A stretch of 64,000 bases of DNA, taken from assembly GCA_963728985.1 (NCBI GenBank), contig CAVSME010000011.1:13404-77403 (forward strand). Direction: 5' to 3'. A model generated the notes under the pieces. The model was not told the DNA's origin. It saw nothing but the letters and a program-made list of their open reading frames with translations, and ran no database searches. This document shows, piece after piece, positions 15,783-24,538 of this stretch (the stretch's first letter is position 1; each line of letters starts with the position of its first letter). Both the position numbers and the translations under genes were made by a program. This DNA comes from DASXAI01 sp963728985 (GTDB taxonomy: Bacteria; Actinomycetota; Acidimicrobiia; Acidimicrobiales; Ilumatobacteraceae).

Positions 15783-18700
15783 TCAGGAGCGAGCCGGAGC
15801 GTCAGCGGAGGCGGCGACGAGGACGCGGCATCGTTGCGCGTCCAGGGGCTGCCCCGCCCGCTGGAACTGTTCGACGGCGATCTCCACCCAGCGCTGGGCG
15901 GCCGGCAGGTCACCGCTGGCCACCTCGATGGCGGCGTGCGCCTCGGCCAGCGCGCCTTCCCACGACGTTCCCTGCCAGAGCGCCGCCGACTGCGTGGCCA
16001 TGCCCAGGAGCCGATGGGCGTTGGGAAGGTCGCCGACTTGGGCGCAGGCGATCGTGGCGGGCACGGTGAGCATGACCGAGCAGAACAGGCACACGTCGTC
16101 CCAGCCGAGGGTGGACTCGGCGCGATCGACCGTCGCTCGTGCTTCCATCGGATCGGCGGCGGCCAGGACCATCGTGCCGAAGATCCGCTGCAGGAGGTGC
16201 TTGGCGATCATCGAGCCTCGCGCCAGCGGGAGCGCCTCGTGCAGCAGCCGCATGGCCGTGGCGCCGTCGCCTTGGGCGACGTGGACCTCGGCCAGCCGCT
16301 GCAACGAGTGCGCCTGCCCCGCGGCCGATCCCAGGTCGCGATGGAGCTCGGCGGCCTCGGTGAGCTCGGCCGTGGCCAGATCGAGGGCGCCGGACAGGAG
16401 GGCGGCCTCGCCGATCAACGCCGAAGCGAAGGCCGATGCACGGAGGGCGCCGCTGCGCCGGGCCGTGGTCTGGAGGTCGCGAGCGACGGCGATGACCTCG
16501 GCGTAGGGCATCGGCCCGTACAACATGTACTCGGCCGGGCAGAGGTAGCCGTCGAAGATGGCGTTGGCGATCTCCGGGAACTCACGCGTGCGCCGCAGTT
16601 CGAGGCGCATGCGGTCGAACCAGTTGCCCGAGCGGTGGGCCAGCAGTCCCTGCAGGGCCACGAGGTCGAGCACCTTCCAGTTGCGCTCCCCCGCCAGCAC
16701 CAGCGCCTGGGCCGCTTCGGCGGCGGCCTCCGCCGTGGCGAAGTCGGAGACGAAGAACGCCGCCTTGCCCCGGGCCAACAGGATGTCGGCGTCGTCGGGG
16801 CCGCCGTCGGTGTCGAGGCCGTCGAGCGCCGCGGTGGCCGTCTCGAGGTCGCCCGACATCAGCGCGCTGCGGGCCAACCGGACCCGAAGGCCGCGCCCGG
16901 CGGCCTCATCGGCACCGTCGAGCGCCTCGCGATAGGCCGACGACGCCATCGGGTCGCCGATGGCGTTGAGCAGATCTCCCCGCAGCGAGAGCGCCGCCGC
17001 CCGCTGGGCGCCGGTGGCATGAGGGCGCACGGCATCGACCAGCGCGAGCGCGTCCCGATACGCACCGACGGCCGCTTCCGTCTCGGCGGCGCGCAGCAGG
17101 TAGGGAACGGCCTCGGCGGTGGCGCCGGACTGGAGCAGGTGGTGGCCGATCCGCGCCGCCGACGCGTCCAGCTCGATCAGCCGGCTGGCGGCGTCGCGGT
17201 GGATCCGCCGGCGACGGTGCGGTGGGAGATCGTCGAGCAGCGCCTCGCGCACGAGGCCGTGCCGGAACCGGTACCCGGCGCTGGCCGGCTCCACGATGCG
17301 CGCCGCCAGCGCGGCATCGAGATGAGCGAACGCCTCTTCCTCCGAGCGCCCGGACAGCGCGACGAACTCATCAGTGTCGAACGACGAGCCGACGACGGCG
17401 ACGCGCTGGAGGATCTCCCGTGTGGCAGGCGCGATGCCGCCGATCATGTTGGCATCGAGCGCCTGCACCCACGCCGGCTCATTGGCGGCGCGGCGAGCCA
17501 GCTCGTTGACGGCGAACGGCAGCCCACCGCTGAGGGCGGCGATGCGGGCCACGAGCTCCGGGTCCGGTGCGCCGACGTGGCGGCCCACCAGCGCGGCGAT
17601 CTCGTCGTCGCCCAACGGGCCGAGCTCGATCTCGATGGCGTGGTGGCGGTCGAGCAGGCTCTGGCGGGTCTCGACCAGCGTGTCGGTCAGCGGCGCCGGC
17701 CGGTGGGCGACGACGATGCAGACCCGGTGATCGCGCGTCGAGCGAGCGATGTAGTGGAGGAGCCGCAGGCTGGCGTCATCGGCGTCGTGGATGTCGTCGA
17801 TGACGAGCAGCAAGCCGTTCGTGGCCGAGGCCAGGCGGACGAGCTCGGCCGCGGCCACGAACAGCCGCTGGTGCGTGCTGCCGCCGGTCCACGGGATCTC
17901 TACGCCCGCGAGAGCCCGGTCGATCTCCTCGCGGTGGTGATCAGGCAGGCCGTCGAGCAGGGTGGGATGGCGGCGACACACGTCGGCCAGCGCCTCCACG
18001 ACGGGCGCGTACGGCCACGCCCCTTCGACCGGTGCTGACGTGCCGTGACCAACCCGGAAGCCGAGCTCGCGCGCCTGGACCATCGCCGCCGCGACGAGCG
18101 ACGACTTGCCGGCGCCGGCCGGACCCTGGACGATCAGCGTGCGGCTGCGACCCGCCGTGGAGTCCACCAGCGCCTGCTCCACGACGGCCAGCTCGGCATC
18201 GCGACCGATCAGTGCGTCGTCTCGTCTTGGCGCCCCGTCGTGCTCGGCCAAGAGGCGATCCCGCAGGGCCAGCGCGTCGCGGCTGGGGGCCACGCCGAGC
18301 TCCCGCCGGAGCGTGCGGTCCATGCGCTCGAACTGGCGCAGCGCGCCGTGGCGGTCGCCATTGGCGGCGTGGCGGCGCATGAGCTCGAGGTGGGCCAGCT
18401 CGTCACCGGCGTCCAGTTCCACCACGGCGTCCCACTGGCCGTCGAGGCGCAGCAGATCGAGGTGGCGCAGGCGCAGCTGCTCGCGCCGCTCCTCGGCCCA
18501 GACCTCGTACCGGTCGCCGGGCAGCAGCTCACCGGTGTAGAGGGCCAGGGCTTCACGGCCGGCACCGATGTCGCCATCGGCGAGGGCCCGCCGGGCGAGC
18601 TCTTCGAAGCGCACCACGTCGATCGTCACCTCGGCGTCGGGGCAGAGCACCGCGCTGTCGCCCCGGAGGACGACCGAGTTCGGCACCTCGATGGCGCGCC

Positions 18701-18926
18701 GGGCGAAGTGCGCCGCCTTGTGGAGCTTGGGCACGGCCTCGTCGATCGTGTCGTCGGGCCATACGAGATCGAGGATCTGCTCGCGGTGGAGGCGGCGGCC
18801 CGGAGCCAGCGCCAGCACCTTCACCAGCGCCGCGGCATGACGGCGAGCCCAGTGGCTCTCCGTCACGGGCACGGCGTCGACCGAGACCTCGAACCGACCG
18901 AGCAGCGTGATCTGGATCGTCTCCAT
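15783..18926 (-). CDS. AfsR-like BTAD/SARP regulator with AAA (STAND) ATPase and TPR-like repeats
   Basis: A 1047-residue regulator. Residues 1-90 form an OmpR-type winged helix (ITLLGRFEVSVDAVPV), about 95-235 the BTAD domain, 240-560 a STAND/AAA ATPase with Walker A GPAGAGKSS (268-276) and Walker B LLLVIDDIHDADD, and the rest Ala-rich TPR-like helical repeats. AGGAGG precedes the ATG at 18926. Its N-terminal half is clearly related to the stand-alone BTAD protein at 2177-2983 (shared LVKVLALAPG, LHREQ, KAAHFAR and TGELLPGD/YGGELLPGD motifs). Such proteins integrate a ligand or phosphorylation signal to activate nearby secondary-metabolism or stress genes; here azlDC and the second FAD/PIG-L cassette are closest. 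Confidence 0.92.
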   Translation of the reverse strand: METIQITLLGRFEVSVDAVPVTESHWARRHAAALVKVLALAPGRRLHREQILDLVWPDDTIDEAVPKLHKAAHFARRAIEVPNSVVLRGDSAVLCPDAEVTIDVVRFEELARRALADGDIGAGREALALYTGELLPGDRYEVWAEERREQLRLRHLDLLRLDGQWDAVVELDAGDELAHLELMRRHAANGDRHGALRQFERMDRTLRRELGVAPSRDALALRDRLLAEHDGAPRRDDALIGRDAELAVVEQALVDSTAGRSRTLIVQGPAGAGKSSLVAAAMVQARELGFRVGHGTSAPVEGAWPYAPVVEALADVCRRHPTLLDGLPDHHREEIDRALAGVEIPWTGGSTHQRLFVAAAELVRLASATNGLLLVIDDIHDADDASLRLLHYIARSTRDHRVCIVVAHRPAPLTDTLVETRQSLLDRHHAIEIELGPLGDDEIAALVGRHVGAPDPELVARIAALSGGLPFAVNELARRAANEPAWVQALDANMIGGIAPATREILQRVAVVGSSFDTDEFVALSGRSEEEAFAHLDAALAARIVEPASAGYRFRHGLVREALLDDLPPHRRRRIHRDAASRLIELDASAARIGHHLLQSGATAEAVPYLLRAAETEAAVGAYRDALALVDAVRPHATGAQRAAALSLRGDLLNAIGDPMASSAYREALDGADEAAGRGLRVRLARSALMSGDLETATAALDGLDTDGGPDDADILLARGKAAFFVSDFATAEAAAEAAQALVLAGERNWKVLDLVALQGLLAHRSGNWFDRMRLELRRTREFPEIANAIFDGYLCPAEYMLYGPMPYAEVIAVARDLQTTARRSGALRASAFASALIGEAALLSGALDLATAELTEAAELHRDLGSAAGQAHSLQRLAEVHVAQGDGATAMRLLHEALPLARGSMIAKHLLQRIFGTMVLAAADPMEARATVDRAESTLGWDDVCLFCSVMLTVPATIACAQVGDLPNAHRLLGMATQSAALWQGTSWEGALAEAHAAIEVASGDLPAAQRWVEIAVEQFQRAGQPLDAQRCRVLVAASADAPARS

Positions 18927-18953
18927 CCCCCAACCCCTCCTAATGCCTCGCCC

Positions 18954-19271
18954 TCAGTGGACGAGCAGATCTGCGACAACCGCCGAGCAGGCGTAGACGG
19001 CGCCACCACACATGAGGAGGCGCACCATTGAAGCACCACGGGCGGCGAGCACCGTCCCGACGGCGACGGCCAGGATCGTGGGCACGGCCACGCTCCCGCT
19101 CGCTTCGTTGCGGGTGGACACCACGATGAGGGCGACGATCGCGCTCATCCCGGCCTGGCGGACCAGCCGGTCCCCCCGCTCGCTCAGGGTGACCCGCTGG
19201 AACAGGAGCAACGGTCCCAGGCGGAAGGCGAAGCTGCCGAGGCCCACGGCGACGATGACGAACCAGGTCAC
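18954..19271 (-). CDS. azlD: AzlD family branched-chain amino acid transport subunit
   Basis: A 105-residue hydrophobic protein with three to four membrane segments (VTWFVIVAVGLGSFAFRLGP, MSAIVALIVVSTR, VPTILAVAVGTVLAARG, MVRLLMCGGAVYACSAVVA), the size and layout of AzlD. AzlC and AzlD together form a branched-chain amino acid (and azaleucine) exporter in the inner membrane. The GTG at 19271 overlaps the azlC stop (GTGA), giving translational coupling. It is transcribed toward the AfsR-like gene, 27 bases away, so the three may be one operon. Confidence 0.85.
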   Translation of the reverse strand: MTWFVIVAVGLGSFAFRLGPLLLFQRVTLSERGDRLVRQAGMSAIVALIVVSTRNEASGSVAVPTILAVAVGTVLAARGASMVRLLMCGGAVYACSAVVADLLVH

Positions 19272-19960
19272 GCCGCTGCCCGCCGGTCGAGGGCCAGCCC
19301 GGTGACCGACCCGGCGGCGATGGCCGCCAGCAGGCCGGTGCCCGATGGCCAGTCGGCGGTGAGCAGGGCGACGGTGCCGGCGACGGCGATGACCAGCCGG
19401 GTCGTGCTTCCCCGGAGCCCGGTGCCCACCAGGGCGAGCAGGCAGAGCGGCACGGCGATCTGGAGGTCGAGCCAGTCGAGGCGGGCACCGAGCACGGCGC
19501 CCACGGCCATCCCGGCCGACCAGCCGGCGGCCAGCGTGAGGCCAGCGCCGAGGAAGTAGCGGCGGTGCTCGGCGAGGTCGGTGGCCAGGTCGGCGTGGCG
19601 ATCGGCGACGGCCCAGGTCGGGTCGATGATCAACCCGGCGGCGGCGAAGCGGAACCATTGGGGCTGCTGGCCCCACCGCTTGGCCAGCGACGCGCTGTAG
19701 ACGAGAAGCCGGGCGTTCACGAGGAGCCCGGTGATGATGGCGGCGGCGGCGCCGGCTTCGTCAAGCGTGCGCATCGTGGCCAGGTGGGCGCTGCCGCCGA
19801 GGATGAGCCAGCTTCCCGCCCACCCCGCCAACGGCGTGCCGCGGTCGGCGGCGGCCGAGCCGATGACGAGGGCGAACGGCATGTAGCCGGCAAGCATGGG
19901 CAGCATCGCCAGCGCGCCGCGGCGACCCGCAGAAGCGACGGTGGTGGTGCTGGGGACCAT
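19268..19960 (-). CDS. azlC: AzlC family branched-chain amino acid permease
   Basis: A 230-residue polytopic membrane protein beginning GALAMLPMLAGYMPFALVIG. It has the AzlC signatures GSAHLATMRTLDEAGA and INARLLVYSASL-like NARLLVYSASLA. About seven membrane segments are visible. It is the large subunit of the AzlCD exporter; the partner azlD overlaps its stop codon. The ATG at 19960 is 141 bases from the divergent FAD oxidoreductase pseudogene. Export of branched-chain or modified amino acids would fit a secondary-metabolite context, but that link is inference. Confidence 0.88.
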   Translation of the reverse strand: MVPSTTTVASAGRRGALAMLPMLAGYMPFALVIGSAAADRGTPLAGWAGSWLILGGSAHLATMRTLDEAGAAAAIITGLLVNARLLVYSASLAKRWGQQPQWFRFAAAGLIIDPTWAVADRHADLATDLAEHRRYFLGAGLTLAAGWSAGMAVGAVLGARLDWLDLQIAVPLCLLALVGTGLRGSTTRLVIAVAGTVALLTADWPSGTGLLAAIAAGSVTGLALDRRAAA

Positions 19961-20101
19961 GGTGGCGATGGTGGCGGGCCGACCTTCCCTGGCCCTTCCC
20001 TGATGACCGGCGAGGGAAGAAGGGTGCGGTCAGGTCCCCTCCGTACCGTCCGCTCCTGCCCCGCCGATCCGGGTGACCCCCGCTCACAGGAACGAACGCC
20101 G

Positions 20102-21266
20102 ATGTCCTTCGCACACCACCGCCCCACAGACACTGACTACGACGTCATCGTGGTCGGCTCGCAGCCCGCCGGCCTCGCCACCGCCATGCTGCTGGCCCGC
20201 CGCGACCTGCGCACGCTCCTGCTCGACCGGAGCCCGCACGGTTCCGACGCCGGCGCTCCCTTGGCCCTCCTGCGCGCCGGCGTGCTGCTCGTGACGCGCT
20301 GGGGGCTGCTCGAAGAATCTGATGGCGACGGGCACACCACCGGTGAGCCGCACGACGTTCCGCTGCGGCGACAAGACCGACAGCATGAGCGTGAAGCCGT
20401 CGCACGGCGTCAACGCCTTCTACGCGCCATCCCGTCGCCGCCTGCGCAGCGCCCTCGAGGCGGCCGCCGCCGGCGCCGGTGTCGAGCGCCACCACCGGAC
20501 CATCGTCACCGACGTGATCATGCGTCGCGATCGCGTCGTCGGCGTGGAGGCCACCACGCCGGACGGCCGGACCATCGAGCTGGAGGCGCGCCTCGTGATC
20601 GGGGCCGATGGCACCGACTCGACCATCGCCCGGCACGTCGCCGCGCCGCCCACTCGGCTCGCCGCCCGGCCCACCGCCACCACGTACGCGTACTGGTCCG
20701 GCCTCGTCGCCGACGGCTACGAGTGGGCGTTCACGCCGGACGCCCGCACCGGCGTCATCCCCACGGACGGCGGGCTGACGTGTGTGTTCACGAGTGCCTC
20801 GCCCGAGCGGATCGGCCTGGGCGGTGCGTCACTCATCCGTGACGCCGTCGCCGCCACGGCCCCGGAGCTGGCCGACCAGCTGCGGGCGCCGGCGGCGCGG
20901 GAGGGCCGCACCACCCGCCCTCGCACCGGCTTCGTTCGCCGCTCACACGGCCCCGGGTGGGCACTCGTGGGCACGGCCGGCTACGCCAAGGATCCCCTCG
21001 GCGTGCACGGCTTCACCGATGCCCTGCGCGACGCCGAGCTGCTGGCGCGCGCCGTCCTCGCCGGGCACGAGGCGGGGGCCATGGACGACGCGCTCGAGCA
21101 CTACGAGGCCGTTCGTGACCGCGTAGGCGCGCCAGTGTTCGATGTCGTCGATCGCCTCGGCGCGGCCGATGGCGCCGAGGTGGCGCACCTGCTGTTGCAG
21201 CTGAGCTCGGCCATGGCCGACGAGGTCGAGGCCATCGCCGCCCTGGACGCGGAGCACGTGCCATGA
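20102..21266 (+). pseudogene. FAD-dependent oxidoreductase, cassette copy 2, frameshifted
   Basis: A paralogue of the gene at 6609-7787. The N terminus (VIVVGSQPAGLATAMLLA) is read from ATG 20102 with AGGAA upstream. The frame breaks at about 20318 after RWGLLEE, and the rest (LMATGTPPVSRTTF to the end) is in another frame; removing one T restores E-E-L-M-A-T-G. The second FAD motif reads WALVGTAGYAKDP, so the Asp of the GD motif is Thr, unlike copy 1 (VGDAGYWKDP). Frameshift plus loss of a key FAD contact suggests real decay rather than only a sequencing error. The stop overlaps a possible ATG of the PIG-L gene (21263). Confidence 0.82.
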
Positions 21267-21302
21267 GCGAGCGGAGCGAGCTCATCGAAGACACGGTGCC
21301 TT

Positions 21303-21394
21303 GTTCGCCGCGCAGCGGCGAACTGCTCACTGGTGCACCGTGCGGCACGCCAGGCCGAACCCGAGCTCGTGATTCGGATTGTGCACCAGTGAGC
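21303..21394. repeat. double palindrome inserted between the FAD pseudogene and PIG-L
   Basis: A perfect 9-bp stem GTTCGCCGC-GCA-GCGGCGAAC (21303-21323) is followed by a perfect 14-bp inverted repeat, GCTCACTGGTGCAC (21325-21338) and GTGCACCAGTGAGC (21381-21394), with 42 bases between arms. In copy 1 of the cassette the two genes overlap by four bases with nothing between them. This block of about 126 bases is therefore an extra segment, open in frame, that would add 42 odd residues to PIG-L. Confidence 0.75.
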
Positions 21395-22108
21395 GAGCAG
21401 ACCCTGCTCGGCATCTGGGCCCATCCGGACGACGAGGCGTACTTGTCGGCCGGGCTGATGGCCGAATTCCGGCGGCGGGGCGACCGCGTCGTCGTCATCA
21501 CCGCCACGCTGGGTGAGCACGGGACGGACGATCCGGCCCGCTGGCCGCCGGCGCTGCTCGGCGCGCGCCGCCAGAACGAGCTGCGGGCCAGCCTCGCCGC
21601 ACTCGACGTCGACGAGCTCCGTCTCCTCGGCTACGAGGACGGCTCGTGCCACCTCCATGACGGCACCGACCTGATCGCCGCCCACATCGACGACATCCAG
21701 CCCGACGTCATCGTCACCTTCGGGCCCGACGGCATGACCGGCCACCCCGATCACAAGGTCGTCAGCCAGTGGACGACATCGGCATGGAGCTGGCTCCGGT
21801 CTGATGCCGATCTCTGGTACGTCACGGTGACGCCGGACTTCCACCGACGCTGGGCGGCGATCAACGACGAGATCGACTTCTTCGGGTACACGACCGTACC
21901 GCCGTGCAACGACGCCGCCGATCTCGTCTACGCGACGACGCTGCCCGACGACCTGCTCGATCTGAAGGAGGCCGCGCTGCGGGCGCACACGTCCCAGACG
22001 GCACCGCTGATTGAGCGCTTCGGCACGGCCACCTACCGCGAGTGGTGGCGGACGGAGTCGTTCCGCCGTGCCGCGCCGATGGCCATCAGCCTCGCCGACG
22101 CCGCGTAG
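21389..22108 (+). CDS. PIG-L family deacetylase (cassette copy 2)
   Basis: A 239-residue LmbE/PIG-L zinc deacetylase with AHPDDEAYLSAGLMA (metal motif at residues 11-16) and GMTGHPDHKVVS. It is closely similar to the copy at 5854-6612, sharing VVVITAT.GEHGT.DP.RWPPA and IVTFGPDGMTGHPDH. GTG at 21389 (MSEQTLLGIWAHP) is the start that matches copy 1. An ATG at 21263, overlapping the upstream stop as ATGA, would add 42 residues encoded by the palindromic block, so it may be a relic of the original junction. Motifs are intact, so it may still be active even though its partner oxidoreductase gene is broken. Confidence 0.85.
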   Translation: MSEQTLLGIWAHPDDEAYLSAGLMAEFRRRGDRVVVITATLGEHGTDDPARWPPALLGARRQNELRASLAALDVDELRLLGYEDGSCHLHDGTDLIAAHIDDIQPDVIVTFGPDGMTGHPDHKVVSQWTTSAWSWLRSDADLWYVTVTPDFHRRWAAINDEIDFFGYTTVPPCNDAADLVYATTLPDDLLDLKEAALRAHTSQTAPLIERFGTATYREWWRTESFRRAAPMAISLADAA

Positions 22109-22113
22109 CGCGA

Positions 22114-22902
22114 TCAGCGGCCGGTGAAGTTGGCCGCCCGCTTCTCCTGGAAGGCGCGCACGGCCTCGCGATGATCCTGCGACGACAGCGTGCGCTCCTC
22201 CATGTTCAGCGACAGGGGCAGCACGAGGTTCGAGATCATGCGGATGTAGGTGTTGACCGCCATCTTCGACGCCGAGATCGCGAGACCCGGCCCGCTGGCC
22301 AGTCGGGCGGCCAGGGCCATGGCCTCGTCCACCACGGTGCCGTCGTCCACGACGAAGTTGACGAGGCCGAGCCGCTCGGCGTCGGTGGCGGTCAGGCGAT
22401 CGCCGGTCATCAGGTGGTACTTGGCCCGGTTGACGCCCATCAGCAGCGGCCAGATCACCTGCCCGCCGTCGCCGGCGCCAATGCCCATGTTCACGTGGGT
22501 GTCGGCGAACACGGCGGACCGGGCGGCGTAGACGACGTCGGCCAGGAGGGCGAGGTTGGCCCCGAGGCCCATGGCGTAGCCGTTGACGGCGGAGATGACG
22601 GGCTTGCTGCACTCCAGGAGGTGATCGACGATCTGGCGGGCCTCCCGGAACGTGGCCGATCCGTCCGAGGTGACGGGCTGGGGGCCGAAGTCACCACCGG
22701 CGCAGAAGGCGCGGCCGGCCCCGGTGATGACGAGCACGCGCACGTCGCCATCGGCATCGGCATCCCGGGTGAGGCGGGCGAGCTCCGTGTGCATCGTGCC
22801 GTTCACGGCATTGAGGCGGTCGGGTCGGTTCAGGGTCGCCAGCGCAACACCGTCGGCCCGCTTGTCGATGGCGATGGCCTCGTAACGCTCTGGGTCCAGC
22901 AT
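22114..22902 (-). CDS. enoyl-CoA hydratase/isomerase family protein
   Basis: A 262-residue crotonase-fold protein. The oxyanion-hole segment AFCAGGDFG and the second oxyanion/catalytic region NGYAMGLGANLALLADVV are present. The usual catalytic Glu positions fall in the stretch around ADTHVNMGIGAGDGG, where the first canonical Glu is not obvious, so the exact reaction (hydratase, isomerase, hydrolase) is open. The start at 22902 (MLDPERYEAIAID) matches family N termini; longer frames are Arg/Ser-rich. It is convergent with the PIG-L copy 2 (5 bases between stops) and 52 bases downstream of the SRPBCC gene. Confidence 0.85.
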   Translation of the reverse strand: MLDPERYEAIAIDKRADGVALATLNRPDRLNAVNGTMHTELARLTRDADADGDVRVLVITGAGRAFCAGGDFGPQPVTSDGSATFREARQIVDHLLECSKPVISAVNGYAMGLGANLALLADVVYAARSAVFADTHVNMGIGAGDGGQVIWPLLMGVNRAKYHLMTGDRLTATDAERLGLVNFVVDDGTVVDEAMALAARLASGPGLAISASKMAVNTYIRMISNLVLPLSLNMEERTLSSQDHREAVRAFQEKRAANFTGR

Positions 22903-22954
22903 GTGCAGAGCATCGCGCCGGACCGCGCCCAGCCTCCACTCCGCGCTCGCCCAG

Positions 22955-23485
22955 TCACTGGGCCGGGGCCAGGCCGTTGCCGTGGTACCGGGCCCGGTGG
23001 ACGTCGAGCCGGTCCCAGTCCCACGGGATCGATGCGCCGTCGAGCGTGGCCTCGAGCCGTTCGAGCGAGTGGTGCAGCCCGACGAAGTAGCCCCGCTCGA
23101 TGGCGACCTCGCGTGCCGGGAGCGTCTGTGACAGGTGCAACGTGCAGCCCTCACCGTCGGGCTGCAGCTCCCAGCGCACGACGCTGCCCGGGTCCACGTG
23201 CGTGTGCTCGAACAGCACGGGCGGGGCGACCCGGAGCACTCGGAGGTCGAGCATCATCGTGGGGTCGCTCAGGGACCGCATCTCGAAGCGCCCACCCGGT
23301 TCGAGCTCGAGCACGATCTCGGCGTCGAACGGCAGCCACCACTGGGCCAGCTGCTCGGGTTGCGTGATCGCCGCCCACACGTCGTCGACCGGATGGGCGA
23401 AGCGGCGCTCGAAGCGGATCACGGGCACGGCATCGCTCTCGTCGAGCACGCCGTCGATCTCGTTCGGGCGAGGGGTGATGGTCAT
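22955..23485 (-). CDS. SRPBCC (AHSA1-like) protein
   Basis: A 176-residue START/SRPBCC-fold protein: VIRFERRFAHPVDDVWAAIT, QWWLPFDAEIVLELEPGGRF, and the C-terminal helix YFVGLHHSLERLEATLDG. AHSA1-type proteins form a hydrophobic cavity and are often encoded with an ArsR repressor; no ArsR gene is adjacent here. The start ATG at 23485 has no good ribosome site. The upstream sequence is unusually AT-rich for this window (TTGACGCTTATATATGG on the minus strand), consistent with a promoter lying very close and a short or absent leader. Confidence 0.83.
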   Translation of the reverse strand: MTITPRPNEIDGVLDESDAVPVIRFERRFAHPVDDVWAAITQPEQLAQWWLPFDAEIVLELEPGGRFEMRSLSDPTMMLDLRVLRVAPPVLFEHTHVDPGSVVRWELQPDGEGCTLHLSQTLPAREVAIERGYFVGLHHSLERLEATLDGASIPWDWDRLDVHRARYHGNGLAPAQ

Positions 23486-23658
23486 CCATATATAAGCGTC
23501 AACACATGTCTTTGTCGCCGTCGCCAGGCGCGGTGGGTCATCCAACCGTCGTGAGGTCTCGGCCGGGCCGCTCCGTGATCGTGTCGACACGGGCGAGGCG
23601 GCGCCCGTCGGCTTCGGCAGAGCGATCATGCGGTTCCGGCCACCGCCGGCCTCGCCCG

Positions 23659-24477
23659 TCAGGCGTCGAGCTTGGCGAACGCCGCCTGGGCGGCGCGCAT
23701 CCCTTCGACGGCCCGGGGGAAGCCTCCGTAGACGCACATCTGCACCATGACCTCGGACACTTCCTCGCGCGACAGCCCGTGGTTCAGCGCCGCCGGGATG
23801 TGGAAGGCGAGCTCGGCGTCCTTGCTCAGCCACGTCAGGATGGCCACCACGACGAGGCTGCGGTCGCGCCGGCTCAGCTGCGGCCGCGACCACACCTCGC
23901 CGAAGGCCCAGTCGAAGGCCAGCAGCCCTACGTCGCCCAGCTGGCCGACGATGTTGGCGAGCGCCTGGTCCGGATCGCTGGCGGCCCGACCGTCGGTGAG
24001 CGTGCGCAAGACGTCAGTGGCGTCAGCCCGCCGTTGGTCGTCGCCCTTGGGCTCGGCCGGCTGGCGAGCGGGCTGGCGCTCGACGCCGTCGAGCTGGCAG
24101 AAGGTGCGCTCCACCACGCGGCTGGCGGCCATGGCCATCGGGTAGCCGGCGTAGGCCGCCACCTGCAGTACGACCTCGTCGATCTCCTCCCGACTGAGGC
24201 CGTGGTTCAGGCCGATCTCGACGTGGGCGGCGAGCTCCTCGGTGCTGCCCATCGACGCCAGCGTCGAGATCACCACCAGGCTGCGGTCACGCGGCGCCAG
24301 CTGCGGGCGCGACCACAGGTCGCCCATCACGTAGTCGACGGCGTGGCTTCCCAGGGCCCCGAGGCGGCGGTGCATGGCCCGCGCCGCCCGCTCGACGTCG
24401 ACGTTGCCGCCCTGCATCCGCAGCATCACGTCCTCGGCGGTCTGGTGACGCTCCTCGTAGGACCGGCTGGTGGTCAT
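23659..24477 (-). CDS. carboxymuconolactone decarboxylase family protein, two-domain
   Basis: A 272-residue protein with two tandem CMD (AhpD-like) domains. Each contains RSLVV followed by ELAAHVEIGLNHGLSREEI or ELAFHIPAALNHGLSREEV and a C-terminal helix with YPMAMAAS or FPRAVEGM. The CxxC of true AhpD peroxidases is absent, so a decarboxylase/lactonase-like rather than peroxidase role is more likely. GGAG lies about 10 bases before the ATG at 24477. Domain duplication is also known in the PcaC-like group. It lies 62 bases downstream of the cyclase-ATPase gene on the same strand. Confidence 0.85.
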   Translation of the reverse strand: MTTSRSYEERHQTAEDVMLRMQGGNVDVERAARAMHRRLGALGSHAVDYVMGDLWSRPQLAPRDRSLVVISTLASMGSTEELAAHVEIGLNHGLSREEIDEVVLQVAAYAGYPMAMAASRVVERTFCQLDGVERQPARQPAEPKGDDQRRADATDVLRTLTDGRAASDPDQALANIVGQLGDVGLLAFDWAFGEVWSRPQLSRRDRSLVVVAILTWLSKDAELAFHIPAALNHGLSREEVSEVMVQMCVYGGFPRAVEGMRAAQAAFAKLDA

Positions 24478-24538
24478 GCCGGCTACTCCTACCACCTGAC
24501 GCCGGACGGGCGGTAGTCCGTCCGCGCCACGGGAACGG

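Noticed and set aside
20310..20325. Programmed ribosomal frameshift in the second FAD oxidoreductase
   Set aside because: No slippery heptamer with a following pseudoknot is evident, and the paralogue is encoded in one frame. Mutation or sequence error is simpler.
23506..24516. 336-codon plus-strand frame opposite the CMD gene
   Set aside because: Antisense shadow; the minus strand has two CMD domains with a proper ribosome site.
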